A stretch of 64,000 nucleotides of DNA, taken from assembly GCA_965226945.1 (NCBI GenBank), contig OZ245717.1, forward strand, positions 5,642,001-5,706,000, read 5' to 3'. Within the stretch, counting starts at the first letter, position 1. The number at the start of each line of letters is the position of its first letter. The notes under the pieces were generated by a model that worked only from the letters and a program-made list of their open reading frames with translations, ran no database searches and had not been told where the DNA came from. Positions 56,119-64,000 of this stretch are shown here, in pieces. Position numbers and translations under genes: made by a program. The DNA is from SYLG01 sp965226945. Its GTDB lineage: Bacteria; Planctomycetota; Planctomycetia; Gemmatales; Gemmataceae.

Positions 56119-57210
56119 ATGGAACCGCCCCTAGTCACTTCCTGGGAAAAGCAGCTCTTGGAGCTCTGGAAGATCGTCCTGCTCGACGGCGCCCCTCCCA
56201 AGGGGAAGGAAAAGGCGGGCGAAGGCGGTCGCTTGATCTCTTTTTCCCTTGACGGGCTAGGCCACCTGAAAATCGCCCTGGGAGAAGGACTTGTTTGGTG
56301 GTTGTCTCAAGGAACCTCGCCGCCATTTGCCAACCTCGCAGGCGAGGTAGCGACGACGGGTTCCGTGCGCAGGTTTTCGCAAACGCCCTTGAGCTTTTCC
56401 CAACGATCGGTGCAGGTGCTTTGTTCCCTTCTTGAACCCGCGGATGGCGGTGGTGTCTTCAGCGCCATCGACACCGCACCACCGGGAGGAGTTCCGTCCA
56501 CCGGTGACCTTCTCGTCGAAACGATCGTGGGATCCTGGTTGCGTGACTGGCAGCCGGCGCGATTCGCCTCGATTGCGGCCAACCTGGATCCGAGCGCGGT
56601 TGCGTTGATCGGACTGCTGGCGTTCGAACCGCTTCGTTTTGAAATGGACCGCATTGTCTGGGATGAAAATGCGTTGCTTTGCCTGGCCCCGCGCCTGACC
56701 CTCGCCTGGGAATCCCGCTGGCGCCGATTTCACGAACGGTTCGGCCTCGCGCGCAGCCCAGGTCCAATCGAAGATCTCGGCCGTCTGACAAAGTTATTGA
56801 TCTCCTACTGGAACTTTGCCAGGGACCGAAATCGTCTCGATTCCCTGAGCGCCCGGCTTGTGCGCCAGTGCGCCGCCACCCTGACTACAATGAATTTCTC
56901 GAATCAGCCCGAAGCCTTCTCCCCCGAGATCGATTGGCAAACGATGACCGTCGTTGACAGGCAGGCGCTCAAGCGAAACTCGCACTTGGCATTCGCGCTT
57001 GGCGACCTGATGGAACACCAGTCAAGGCAGGCCAGAAAAACGGGCTATTTGAGCGATGATTACGAGCGCGCTCAGGAGGTGCTCAAGATGTATGCCGGCG
57101 TGGCCCACATCGACTGGGTCTTTGCGCTCAATGCGCTCAAGCGGCAATGGTCCGGCGACATCGGAGTCGCCGCCACGCAACCCGTTCTCCCTTCAACGGC
57201 GACATCATGA
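56119..57210 (+). CDS. FtsH-operon protein of unknown function, first gene
   Basis: A 363-residue protein that I do not recognise. It is predominantly helical, with an N-terminal part rich in W and L (WEKQLLELWKIVLLDG), a repeated strand-like SFSLDG/LKIAL segment, and a helical core (LIGLLAFEPLRFEMDRIVW, RLTKLLISYWNFARDRNRL, RAQEVLKMYAGVAHIDWVFALNALKRQW). No transmembrane segment or signal is evident, so it is probably cytoplasmic. The start is uncertain: ATG 56119 is preferred because the upstream codons (56020-56118) do not look coding, but the AAGGGG before it is too close. Its stop overlaps the ATG of the next gene (ATGA at 57207-57210). Confidence 0.7.
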   Translation: MEPPLVTSWEKQLLELWKIVLLDGAPPKGKEKAGEGGRLISFSLDGLGHLKIALGEGLVWWLSQGTSPPFANLAGEVATTGSVRRFSQTPLSFSQRSVQVLCSLLEPADGGGVFSAIDTAPPGGVPSTGDLLVETIVGSWLRDWQPARFASIAANLDPSAVALIGLLAFEPLRFEMDRIVWDENALLCLAPRLTLAWESRWRRFHERFGLARSPGPIEDLGRLTKLLISYWNFARDRNRLDSLSARLVRQCAATLTTMNFSNQPEAFSPEIDWQTMTVVDRQALKRNSHLAFALGDLMEHQSRQARKTGYLSDDYERAQEVLKMYAGVAHIDWVFALNALKRQWSGDIGVAATQPVLPSTATS

Positions 57211-57788
57211 GTCGTGCCTACCAGATCGAAGTGCGCGAGGCGTTCGAAGTCCAGGCCAAGGGCCGCGACCGGGTCGAATCGCGTTTGCAGCTTTTGCAGC
57301 TTCTGCCCGCGGAGCGCCTTGGCGAACTGCTTGGACAGGAACTGGCTCAAGATGGTTTCCAGGAACTCGAGGGAGTCTGGGAGAAAACGATCGTCGACGA
57401 AGATCGAGGACAGGTAACGCTGACGATCGATCCGAAGTGCGGCATCGTCACGGTCGATGCCCATGTCGAAAAATCGGGCAAGTTCATCGCCACGCGCCAC
57501 GATGTCGTTTGGGATAACCCGGAAGAGTCACGGCGCAGGGAGGCCCAATTGCGCGAACTGGCAAAGCACGATGCCGAAGGGGAGAAAGCGGCACAGGCCG
57601 ATCTTGCAAAAAAACTGGCGGCCACCTTACTCGAAGAATCGCTGCCCGCGATCCGCGACCTCGTTCATAAACTGACCCATCGGGTCACCGTCAGGGCGCT
57701 TCGTGAAAAAGCCGTGGCGATGGGCCGCGTCCAAAGCATCGAAGAGGATTCGGCTTCCCGCAAGTTGACGATCGTTCTTGAGATTTGA
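57207..57788 (+). CDS. FtsH-operon protein of unknown function, second gene
   Basis: A 193-residue protein translated by coupling from the preceding gene. The first 60 residues are mixed (AYQIEVREAFEVQAKGRDRVESRL, then ERLGELLGQELAQDGFQE). Two strands follow (VTLTIDPKCGIVTVDAHVE), then a long charged coiled-coil-like helix (about 105-160), and a C-terminal strand-helix (AVAMGRVQSIEEDSASRKLTIVLEI). The GRVxSIEEDxxxxxLTI ending is of the kind found in small accessory proteins of AAA+ operons, but I cannot place it in a named family. It lies 40 bases before the FtsH-like gene and was probably fixed with it as one unit. Confidence 0.75.
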   Translation: MSRAYQIEVREAFEVQAKGRDRVESRLQLLQLLPAERLGELLGQELAQDGFQELEGVWEKTIVDEDRGQVTLTIDPKCGIVTVDAHVEKSGKFIATRHDVVWDNPEESRRREAQLRELAKHDAEGEKAAQADLAKKLAATLLEESLPAIRDLVHKLTHRVTVRALREKAVAMGRVQSIEEDSASRKLTIVLEI

Positions 57789-57828
57789 ATTCTTGTTTTT
57801 TTGAAAAAGGATCGACCTGGCATCGGCC

Positions 57829-60051
57829 ATGAATGAACTTCGCAAACTTCCCGACACGTTGACGGCGGCCGACGCCGTCGAAGCCGCCTATGGCGATCTG
57901 CTGGCGGAGACCGTGCGCCGGCTCAAAACGGGACTGCCCGTTCTTGTCGAGTGCGACAAGGATATGACCATTGCCGTTTACAAACTGATCCGCGACCGCC
58001 TGAAAAAAGACAAGATCCAGTGCTTGTTCCTCGATGGGCGCGATGGGCGAGAAGCCAACGCCGAGGAACCGGGAAGCCAAAAAGGGTCGCTGATGGACGC
58101 GATCGTCCATCAATTGCGCGAATCGGTGCGCGGGCTGGTCGAAGGCAAGGTCATCGTCCTGCCCCATCTCGATCTTTTGACCGTCAGCTCAAGCGATTTG
58201 ACGACACAGGGACGTGAAGTGGTGCCCTTGCTCTATGAAAACCCCGAACTGGTTTGGCTGGGGTTCAACGACCCTTCCTATTCGCTTCCACCGGTCGTGA
58301 CTCATCTCTTCCCGTGGAAAGTAAGCCTGGTTGGCGTGCCCCGCGCGCGGATCGATCGTCTTGTCACCAGCGCGGAGATGGCGAAGTTCGGCCGCGACTT
58401 CGATCCCTTGCGCCTTTACAAGCATGTCTCGGGACTCAACCCGGTGCGTCTGCGCAAGGTTCTGCGCCAGCTTGACGGGCCGGATTATCCCGCTCAGCCT
58501 CAGGGGGCCCTCTCCCAGATCCGCCAGGCGACGATTGCCGGGCAACTGGAAATCCCTCATGTCGATATGACCAAGGAAATCGGTGGCTATGCCGAGGTCA
58601 AACAAAGGCTGAACGAAGAGATCCTCGAGATTTTGGCGCGGCGCGATCTCGCTTCGACCGAGTCGGAAAAAGAGCAGCTTGAGAAACTCATTCCCCGAGG
58701 GATTATCTTTTGGGGCCCTCCCGGTACCGGCAAAACCCTTTTCGCCAAGGCCTTTGCCACCGCGCTGGGTGCCGCGATCACCGTGGTGTCTGGTCCGGAA
58801 CTCAAAAGCAAATGGGTCGGCCAGAGCGAATCGAACCTGCGGCGGATTTTCCATCAGGCGCGGGTCTGTGCTCCCTCGGTCATCGTTTTCGACGAAATCG
58901 ATTCTTTCGCCGTGCGCCGGGGAACTTATGCCGGCTCGGGGGTCGAGCATTCGCTGGTGAACCAATTGCTCACCGAGATGGATGGGTTTCGGCGCGAAGA
59001 ACTCGTTTTCGTGATCGGCACGACCAACTTTCCCGAGAGTTTGGATCCGGCGCTTTTGCGACCTGGCCGGTTCGAATACCAGATTGAGATCCCTTATCCC
59101 GATGAAGAGGCCAGGCGCCAGATCCTCTCGCTCTACGATCGGTTTTGGGATCTGCGCATGACGAAAGCGGCGCTTGAGAGAGCGGTCGATCGCACGCGGT
59201 TTCATGTGCCGGGCGCGGCGCCAGGAACGCGCTTTTCCGGCGATCACCTCCAGGCGCTGTGCCGGGCGATCGCCAGGGACCGGATCCGCGCCTCGAAAAC
59301 GGATCCGGTCACCGAAGCCGACATCGAAGCGGCCCTGAGTGCCTGGAACAAATTGCCGCCGATGAACGCCTTCGAAAAAAGGGTGGTTTCCGTCCACGAA
59401 GCCGGCCATGCCCTGGTCGCCTTGCTCACGCCGCACACGCCGCCCTTGCGGCGGATTTCTCTTTCCGACGATGTCGTGGGCACTTCGGGCCATGTCGAAT
59501 GTGCCGATCGAGCCGACCGGCATGTCGTGACCCTCGGGGAAATGCTGGACCGCATCTGTGTGCTCATGGGCGGCCGCGAATCGGAACGATTGATTCTGGG
59601 CGATGTGAGCCTGGGCGCCACGCAAGACTTGCAAGTGGCGACCCGGATTGCCCGAGAGCTCGTTGAGGTCCATGGTCTGGGAGCCGAGGGACTGGCTCCC
59701 ATGAATGCTCGTCAGGGGTCCACTCAAGAAGAACGAACTCCGGCCTGGGGCGCCGCGCAGCGGGATCGACTCGACGATGCGATCGCCACGCTGCTGGAGA
59801 CGCAGCGGGCGCGCGCCGCCCGACTGCTTGCCGACAATCAACCGTCCGTGGAAGCGCTGGCGCGCCTATTGGTCGAAAAGCAATTTTTGGAAGCGTCGGA
59901 GCTCAATGAGGAATGGGCTGCCCTGGGAGTCGAACCTCCCGGCGCCAAGCGCGAACTCAGCCCGGAATTGGCAGCTCATGTTGCCCACACCGCTCTGGAG
60001 ATTCCGGCCAAGCGTTCGAAAAAGAACGGATCCAAGGGCCACTCGCCATGA
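57829..60051 (+). CDS. Soluble FtsH-like AAA+ ATPase with M41 zinc protease domain
   Basis: A 740-residue protein. Residues about 25-215 look like a degenerate AAA module: VLVECDKDMTIAVYKLIRDRL at the P-loop position without GxGKT, and a Walker B-like KVIVLPHLDLL. Residues about 255-490 are an intact AAA+ domain: Walker A GPPGTGKT (296-303), Walker B VIVFDEID (D355, E356), and SRH LDPALLRPGRFEYQIEIPYPD. The C-terminal M41 peptidase has HEAGH (H523, E524, H527) and GDVSLGATQDLQVAT for the third zinc ligand. No transmembrane segment is present, unlike true FtsH, so it is a cytoplasmic ATP-dependent protease. It ends with ATGA coupling to the next gene. Named FtsH-like only; the substrate is unknown. 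Confidence 0.9.
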   Translation: MNELRKLPDTLTAADAVEAAYGDLLAETVRRLKTGLPVLVECDKDMTIAVYKLIRDRLKKDKIQCLFLDGRDGREANAEEPGSQKGSLMDAIVHQLRESVRGLVEGKVIVLPHLDLLTVSSSDLTTQGREVVPLLYENPELVWLGFNDPSYSLPPVVTHLFPWKVSLVGVPRARIDRLVTSAEMAKFGRDFDPLRLYKHVSGLNPVRLRKVLRQLDGPDYPAQPQGALSQIRQATIAGQLEIPHVDMTKEIGGYAEVKQRLNEEILEILARRDLASTESEKEQLEKLIPRGIIFWGPPGTGKTLFAKAFATALGAAITVVSGPELKSKWVGQSESNLRRIFHQARVCAPSVIVFDEIDSFAVRRGTYAGSGVEHSLVNQLLTEMDGFRREELVFVIGTTNFPESLDPALLRPGRFEYQIEIPYPDEEARRQILSLYDRFWDLRMTKAALERAVDRTRFHVPGAAPGTRFSGDHLQALCRAIARDRIRASKTDPVTEADIEAALSAWNKLPPMNAFEKRVVSVHEAGHALVALLTPHTPPLRRISLSDDVVGTSGHVECADRADRHVVTLGEMLDRICVLMGGRESERLILGDVSLGATQDLQVATRIARELVEVHGLGAEGLAPMNARQGSTQEERTPAWGAAQRDRLDDAIATLLETQRARAARLLADNQPSVEALARLLVEKQFLEASELNEEWAALGVEPPGAKRELSPELAAHVAHTALEIPAKRSKKNGSKGHSP

Positions 60052-60338
60052 GTTCCCTCCGGCTCGAACTGAGGCAAAATCTTGAAACAGGCCGCCATGA
60101 TCTGTTCGTCAAGCTCGATTCGGATCGCGATTTGACCTCTCAGGAACATGAGGCTCTGCACCGTTCGCTCGTCGAGAAGCTGCTGGGGCAGGGACTGCTC
60201 AAGATCGAGCAGTTAGGGGATTTGAACGTGGAGCGTGCCCCTGTCGGTGTGAAGGACCGTTCCCCATCCCCGCAACCAGCGGAACTGGGCGCTCGGGGCG
60301 ATGACGGTCCCAGAATGCCCAATCGCTTGGCCCACTAA
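60048..60338 (+). CDS. FtsH-operon small protein of unknown function
   Basis: A 96-residue protein translationally coupled to the FtsH-like gene (ATGA at 60048-60051), with AAGGG about nine bases upstream. The first 65 residues form a strand-turn-strand-helix pattern (LRLELRQNLETGRHDLFVKLD, then TSQEHEALHRSLVEKLLGQGLLKIEQLG), and the last 30 are polar and probably disordered. It is similar in size and layout to DUF2997-type accessory proteins, but the resemblance is not firm. It probably acts with the protease. Confidence 0.75.
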   Translation: MSSLRLELRQNLETGRHDLFVKLDSDRDLTSQEHEALHRSLVEKLLGQGLLKIEQLGDLNVERAPVGVKDRSPSPQPAELGARGDDGPRMPNRLAH

Positions 60339-60358
60339 GAAATAGGCAAGGCCAAGGC

Positions 60359-63300
60359 ATGTTCCTGTGGATTCCTGGGCTGCAAGCGTGGCGAAGCGGA
60401 GTGAAGCTCGGTTTTTTCCCGGTTGCAGTTCTCAACGCGCCTGCGCGCTTCATTCGATCGAGTCAAGCCGGCCGCCAAGGCGGATATTGGGTCGATTTGC
60501 CTGGCCTCGATGCTCAGTTCCATTTTCGAGAAATCGACGAGCACAAATGGGGCCCCGTGTCTCGCGCTGATCTGGCAAGGCAATGGGGATATCGACTCAA
60601 GGACGAGGCTCCGGCCGGAACTTGGCGCACCGTAGCGTTCCTTTGGAACCTCTTTGGTGTTACGCGGCGTTCGTCCGCGGTGGAAACGGCACGCAAGAAC
60701 TCGCTGCTCATTCGATTTCCGTCGGCGGAGCTGGCCACCCCTCTCATTCAAGAGATTTTGCGGATCGAAAATGCGATAGAAGTGCGCTTTAGCCGCGAGG
60801 CGAACCATTTCTGGCTGCAAAGCAACTCGCTTTCGCGCTTCACCACCTTGGCGATCGAACAGGGAGAACAGGGAGAACTGGGAGAATATGCGCAGGCGAC
60901 GCTGTTCGTCGAAGCGGCGCCCCATCTCTGGGTCGAAGCCGGTTACGCGCATCCACTTGAAGAAGCCCTCTCTTTTCCTCCAACTTCCATGACCGTGATC
61001 GATGGGGCCAACCAGGTTTCGCTCCTTGAAGAAGGGGCGTTTGAGCCCTTACTTGCCGCCGCGCAATGGAAAATCGAACCGCCCCGGGAGCGGCCCGCTC
61101 GCGCGGCGGACGAACCCTTCCTTGAAGTGCCGCTCAAGTTGGCCTTGCTGCCGCCTTCGAAGGAAATGGGCCTTCCCGATCTCTGGGTCATCGGCGCCCA
61201 CGACCTGCCACTCCTTGGCCGCTGGTTCGATTGGGCCGATCTGGAGGTGCGGCAAGCGTTTCGATTCGCGGTGCTTGTCCAAGATTCCAGCGATGCCGGC
61301 GACACGATCCTGATGTATCGTTTTCGCGAAGTCCTACAAAGTGCGCTGGGAGAGATCCCGGGAGTGCCTTATCGGCAGTCCCGGCAGCTTTCGGGGTTAT
61401 TCGTGCCCTTCCGCACGAAACTCCATCCCGATCCCGGTCCGGTTTATCTGCGCAAACTTCTCGGCATGGACCGGCTCGACAAAATGGCCTGGATCGAGCG
61501 ATTGGAAAACGGCCTGCTGCGGCCGCACCTGTTCACCTCCAGCGCCCTGGGCGGTTGGGAATCCGTTGTCCGATTTTCGCTTGAAAAAAGCCAGTCGGTA
61601 TGGCGAGCCTGGACGCAGTCGTTCTCCTTCGCCTGGGAGACGATTCCCCAGGTGAAGGAGGCGGCGCAGACGCTGGCTCTGCCAGAAAACCCCGCGAAGA
61701 ATACGCCCGAAGACGCTCTTAAGCAAGAACGCCCGGTTCGTTCCGGCCCGTTGTCCCCAGAGCGTCAAGCGAAACCGAAGAAGGCCGGCAAGGAGAAGGC
61801 TGGGCCCAAGTCGTCGCCAGCCAACGAGAGCCTTTTTGCAAACGAGGAAAAGCCAGAAGAGGTAGAAAAACAACATAAACCAGAAAATACCTCCAATGAG
61901 GATCCGAAAAATCGCATTTCCCGGCGGCTGCTCGACGAGTTCGAAGCATCTTCTTTGGACTGGGGCGCTCCCGAGAGATGGGATCGTTTGAGTGAATTGG
62001 CCCTGGCCTGGCAGGCCGAAGGTCAGCCGATTTGGGCGGGGAAAGCCTGGCAGATTGCTGCCTGGAACCAGGGGATTTCTCCCTGGCACGATTCTTTGGG
62101 AAGAAGCCTGTTACGCGCCTGGCACCGCGCCGAGGCCCAACTGCGTGGTTTGCCGGCGGAGCCGAAACTTAGGGCCCTGGCCCAGCAGGCGTCCTCGGCC
62201 GACTTTCGTCTGAACCGGATGGGCTGGTTGCTGACCGGCTTGATCCTGATCTTGGATCCAGAACACCCCGAAGGATCAAGCAAGGTTTCCGAGGAAGAAG
62301 GGCAGACGCGGCAGGACTACCGGGACCTACAAAAGGCACTGATCGAACATGGCCCCTCAGGTTCGCAGCGGTTGCTTTTCCTGGCCTGGGCCCAGTTGGC
62401 CAGAGTTCAGTCGGATCGCTTGATTGCGACCCGCGCCTTCGAGAGGCAGCGATTCTCGCTTTTGGAAACCGGCCTGAATCTCAAGGAAGAATGGCCCGGG
62501 CCCCTGCTTGGCCAACGATCAGGTGGTCAACGATCAGGTGGTCAACGATCAGGTGGCCAACGGTCCGGTTCCGGCGAGGCGCGCAATCAGCTTGATGCTC
62601 TTGGCCTTCTGTTGGAACGGACCTGCGCGTGGCTGGAGCACCATGGACAAAACGACCAGAGCTGCATGACCTTGGCCTTGGTGCGCTGGTCGTTCGCCTA
62701 TGGCTTTGCCCGCTTGGGTGCGGCGGAAAAGGCCAGGGATCTGGCCCTGCTGGCAAGCAAGAAAATGGCCGTGGGCGAAATCGCTCCCCTCGTGGCTCAG
62801 GCCTACAACTTTCGCCTTGAACAGGCTCTGATGGGAAAGCCCGCTTCGGGACCCTTGCCCGCCGAATGGTTGGCCAAGGTTTCGCAACTGGAGGGGCTCA
62901 AGGCCTTCCCATTGGATTACACGCGGGAAATGTCCCACATTCTCGAACCGCATCAGAGTGTGCAGCCCTTTGCCGGCGCACTTGGAGTCGGCCAGGAAAG
63001 CTGGGCCGTGGCGGTGGCCGCGCAAGGCGGCGACCCCGGAGCCCTGGGCAGGCTTTGTCTGGAACGAGCGGAAGTTCTACGCCATGGCGAACCGGGAAAA
63101 ACCAACGCGGGGTGGCTTGAACTGCTCGATTTGATCCTGCTTCTGCCCTCGGTCGAAGCGCGTGCGATTTTAGACCTCTTGTTCGAGTTGCAGCCGTTGC
63201 CCGTTGCTCAAAAAAGCGAGGAAAAGGCAAGCCGAAAGGCACCCTCGATTGGCACCGACTTCCGCATGACCGTCCGAGCCTTGATTGCCTGCTCGTTCTT

Positions 63301-64000
63301 TCAACATCGTGCCGAGGATTGCTTTCGGCTCCTGCTTCCCATGTTCGAAGATCGGGAACTGCTTGCCGGATGGCTGGGCCTGGTTGGCGCAGCGGGCACG
63401 ATCGTTCCTGTGAAGACTTTGGGGATGAATAAAGAGCTTTTTCTCTTTTGCAGCCGCCGCCTGGGCTTGCTCGCCCAGATGGACCGCAAATCTTGGATTG
63501 GCTCGATCCTCGATTCCCTTTCCCGGGGCCTCGACAAACTGGGCCGGTTTCCTCATGCCGCTCACGGCCGGTTTTTGGTCGATGCCTCGCGCTTGCGATT
63601 TTTGCCGGAGCCTTCCGACAGAACCGTGTGGCAGGAACTGGAAGAACAGCTTCGGGCGGAATCGGTCCAGTTGGCCGGTGCGAGCTTGCGGCGCAACGAA
63701 CCATGGCAGGCCCATGTCAACAAACTGGTGGCCTACATCCAGGCCGCCGGCGCGCGGGGGCCCGAAGTGGCCCTGGGCAAATTGACGGCCTTGTTCGATT
63801 GGATTGTGCCCCTGAAAGACTTTTTAGCGACCAATCCGGTGCTTGCCGCAAGAGGGGCCGAGGCCAATCGAGCGGGGGTCTTGGCCTATCAGCGCAATCA
63901 GGTGGAATGGATCGAGTCGATGGTCTTGGCGCTCGCCGAGTCGGCCGATGCGACCGTTTCCGAATGGGCCCGCCGCGACGAGGCACTGATCCGGAAACGG
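60359..64000 (+). CDS. FtsH-operon large protein of unknown function, 3' end outside window
   Basis: An open frame of exactly 1214 codons from ATG 60359 (AAGG seven bases upstream) to the last base of the window, with no stop. It has no signal peptide or transmembrane segment. Residues 1-450 are a mixed alpha/beta region (MFLWIPGLQAWRSGVKLGF, LSRFTTLAIEQGEQGELGE, ESVVRFSLEKSQSVWRAWTQ). A Lys/Glu/Pro-rich linker spans about 460-520. From about 525 it is helical and repeat-like (RLSELALAWQAEGQPIWAGKAWQIAAW, LLFLAWAQLARVQSDRLIATRAFE, LVRWSFAYGFARLGAAEKARDLALLA), reminiscent of TPR-like helical pairs. A four-unit QRSGG tandem repeat lies at residues 719-738. It is probably the partner or scaffold of the protease; no domain is named. 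Confidence 0.85.
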   Translation, partial: MFLWIPGLQAWRSGVKLGFFPVAVLNAPARFIRSSQAGRQGGYWVDLPGLDAQFHFREIDEHKWGPVSRADLARQWGYRLKDEAPAGTWRTVAFLWNLFGVTRRSSAVETARKNSLLIRFPSAELATPLIQEILRIENAIEVRFSREANHFWLQSNSLSRFTTLAIEQGEQGELGEYAQATLFVEAAPHLWVEAGYAHPLEEALSFPPTSMTVIDGANQVSLLEEGAFEPLLAAAQWKIEPPRERPARAADEPFLEVPLKLALLPPSKEMGLPDLWVIGAHDLPLLGRWFDWADLEVRQAFRFAVLVQDSSDAGDTILMYRFREVLQSALGEIPGVPYRQSRQLSGLFVPFRTKLHPDPGPVYLRKLLGMDRLDKMAWIERLENGLLRPHLFTSSALGGWESVVRFSLEKSQSVWRAWTQSFSFAWETIPQVKEAAQTLALPENPAKNTPEDALKQERPVRSGPLSPERQAKPKKAGKEKAGPKSSPANESLFANEEKPEEVEKQHKPENTSNEDPKNRISRRLLDEFEASSLDWGAPERWDRLSELALAWQAEGQPIWAGKAWQIAAWNQGISPWHDSLGRSLLRAWHRAEAQLRGLPAEPKLRALAQQASSADFRLNRMGWLLTGLILILDPEHPEGSSKVSEEEGQTRQDYRDLQKALIEHGPSGSQRLLFLAWAQLARVQSDRLIATRAFERQRFSLLETGLNLKEEWPGPLLGQRSGGQRSGGQRSGGQRSGSGEARNQLDALGLLLERTCAWLEHHGQNDQSCMTLALVRWSFAYGFARLGAAEKARDLALLASKKMAVGEIAPLVAQAYNFRLEQALMGKPASGPLPAEWLAKVSQLEGLKAFPLDYTREMSHILEPHQSVQPFAGALGVGQESWAVAVAAQGGDPGALGRLCLERAEVLRHGEPGKTNAGWLELLDLILLLPSVEARAILDLLFELQPLPVAQKSEEKASRKAPSIGTDFRMTVRALIACSFFQHRAEDCFRLLLPMFEDRELLAGWLGLVGAAGTIVPVKTLGMNKELFLFCSRRLGLLAQMDRKSWIGSILDSLSRGLDKLGRFPHAAHGRFLVDASRLRFLPEPSDRTVWQELEEQLRAESVQLAGASLRRNEPWQAHVNKLVAYIQAAGARGPEVALGKLTALFDWIVPLKDFLATNPVLAARGAEANRAGVLAYQRNQVEWIESMVLALAESADATVSEWARRDEALIRKR
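62513..62572 (+). repeat. 15-bp in-frame tandem repeat, four units
   Basis: CAACGATCAGGTGGT (62513-62527) is repeated exactly at 62528-62542, nearly exactly at 62543-62557 (final C), and in degenerate form at 62558-62572. It encodes QRSGG three times and then QRSGS. Near-identity of the first three copies shows recent slippage. Confidence 0.95.

Noticed and set aside
62513..62572. Possible CRISPR-like repeat
   Set aside because: The units are 15 bases, contiguous and in frame with no spacers, so it is a coding tandem repeat.
1..64000. tRNA, rRNA, insertion sequence or prophage
   Set aside because: No cloverleaf-like or rRNA-like segments, transposase, integrase or terminal inverted repeats were recognised by eye. 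A tRNAscan or covariance search was not possible.

Overview
The window looks like chromosomal DNA of a planctomycete, most likely from the Gemmata/Isosphaera side of the phylum. This is inferred from family content, not from a marker-gene comparison. The supporting families are: DUF1549/DUF1553 proteins paired with Tat-exported DUF1501 proteins; two very large Pirellula/Verrucomicrobium-type (PVC-type) haem c dehydrogenase-like proteins; a prepilin-like DUF1559 protein followed by a small lipoprotein; a Gfo/Idh/MocA oxidoreductase with a Tat-like leader; and a giant surface protein starting with an LExLExRxxP-type N-terminal motif. No rRNA, tRNA, CRISPR array, insertion sequence or prophage was seen.

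Layout. 1-3560: end of a DUF1553 gene and its DUF1501 partner. 3704-4669: cysteine synthase. 5077-19683: a 4868-residue protein with a Gly-rich beta-helix-like N-terminus, about 36 Ig-like repeats and a C-terminal FG-GAP/VCBS-like repeat block. 19940-25484: information-processing genes (ribosomal protein S1, a sigma-70 factor), a TPR protein and an exported protein of unknown function. Two genes here are followed immediately by imperfect copies of their own 3' ends. 25761-38731: export and haem cluster with two more DUF1501 proteins, a DUF1549/DUF1553 protein and two divergent PVC-type haem proteins. 38819-49270: mixed metabolism and transport (YdcZ-type transporter, lactonase, flavin disulfide reductase, MFS transporter, MarR plus receiver-like pair, Gfo/Idh/MocA, transaldolase). 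49551-54972: DUF1559 and lipoprotein, SDR, a UbiD-type decarboxylase with a one-base-overlapping small partner, and a PfkB-type kinase. 55068-55793: a glutamine-amidotransferase-like protein that appears to have lost its catalytic triad.

The most interesting region is 56119-64000. It is a tight five-gene operon (two ATGA overlaps, gaps of 40 and 20 bases) containing a soluble FtsH-like AAA+/M41 zinc protease with an extra degenerate N-terminal AAA-like module, three smaller proteins of unknown function, and a very large unknown protein of at least 1214 residues that runs off the window. The layout resembles the FtsH-centred 'ternary' NTP-dependent conflict systems predicted by comparative genomics in bacteria with complex life styles. 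The partners here carry no domain I can name with certainty.

Regulation seen directly: many strong intrinsic terminators (4712, 19726, 25581, 31511, 38761, 44142, 47757, 55021), translational coupling (45808/45811, 52007, 57207, 60048), two convergent gene pairs whose stop codons overlap by four bases, and one divergent pair whose start codons overlap in a CATG. Start codons were chosen from Shine-Dalgarno (SD) sequences, signal peptides and coupling. Several are uncertain and are flagged.
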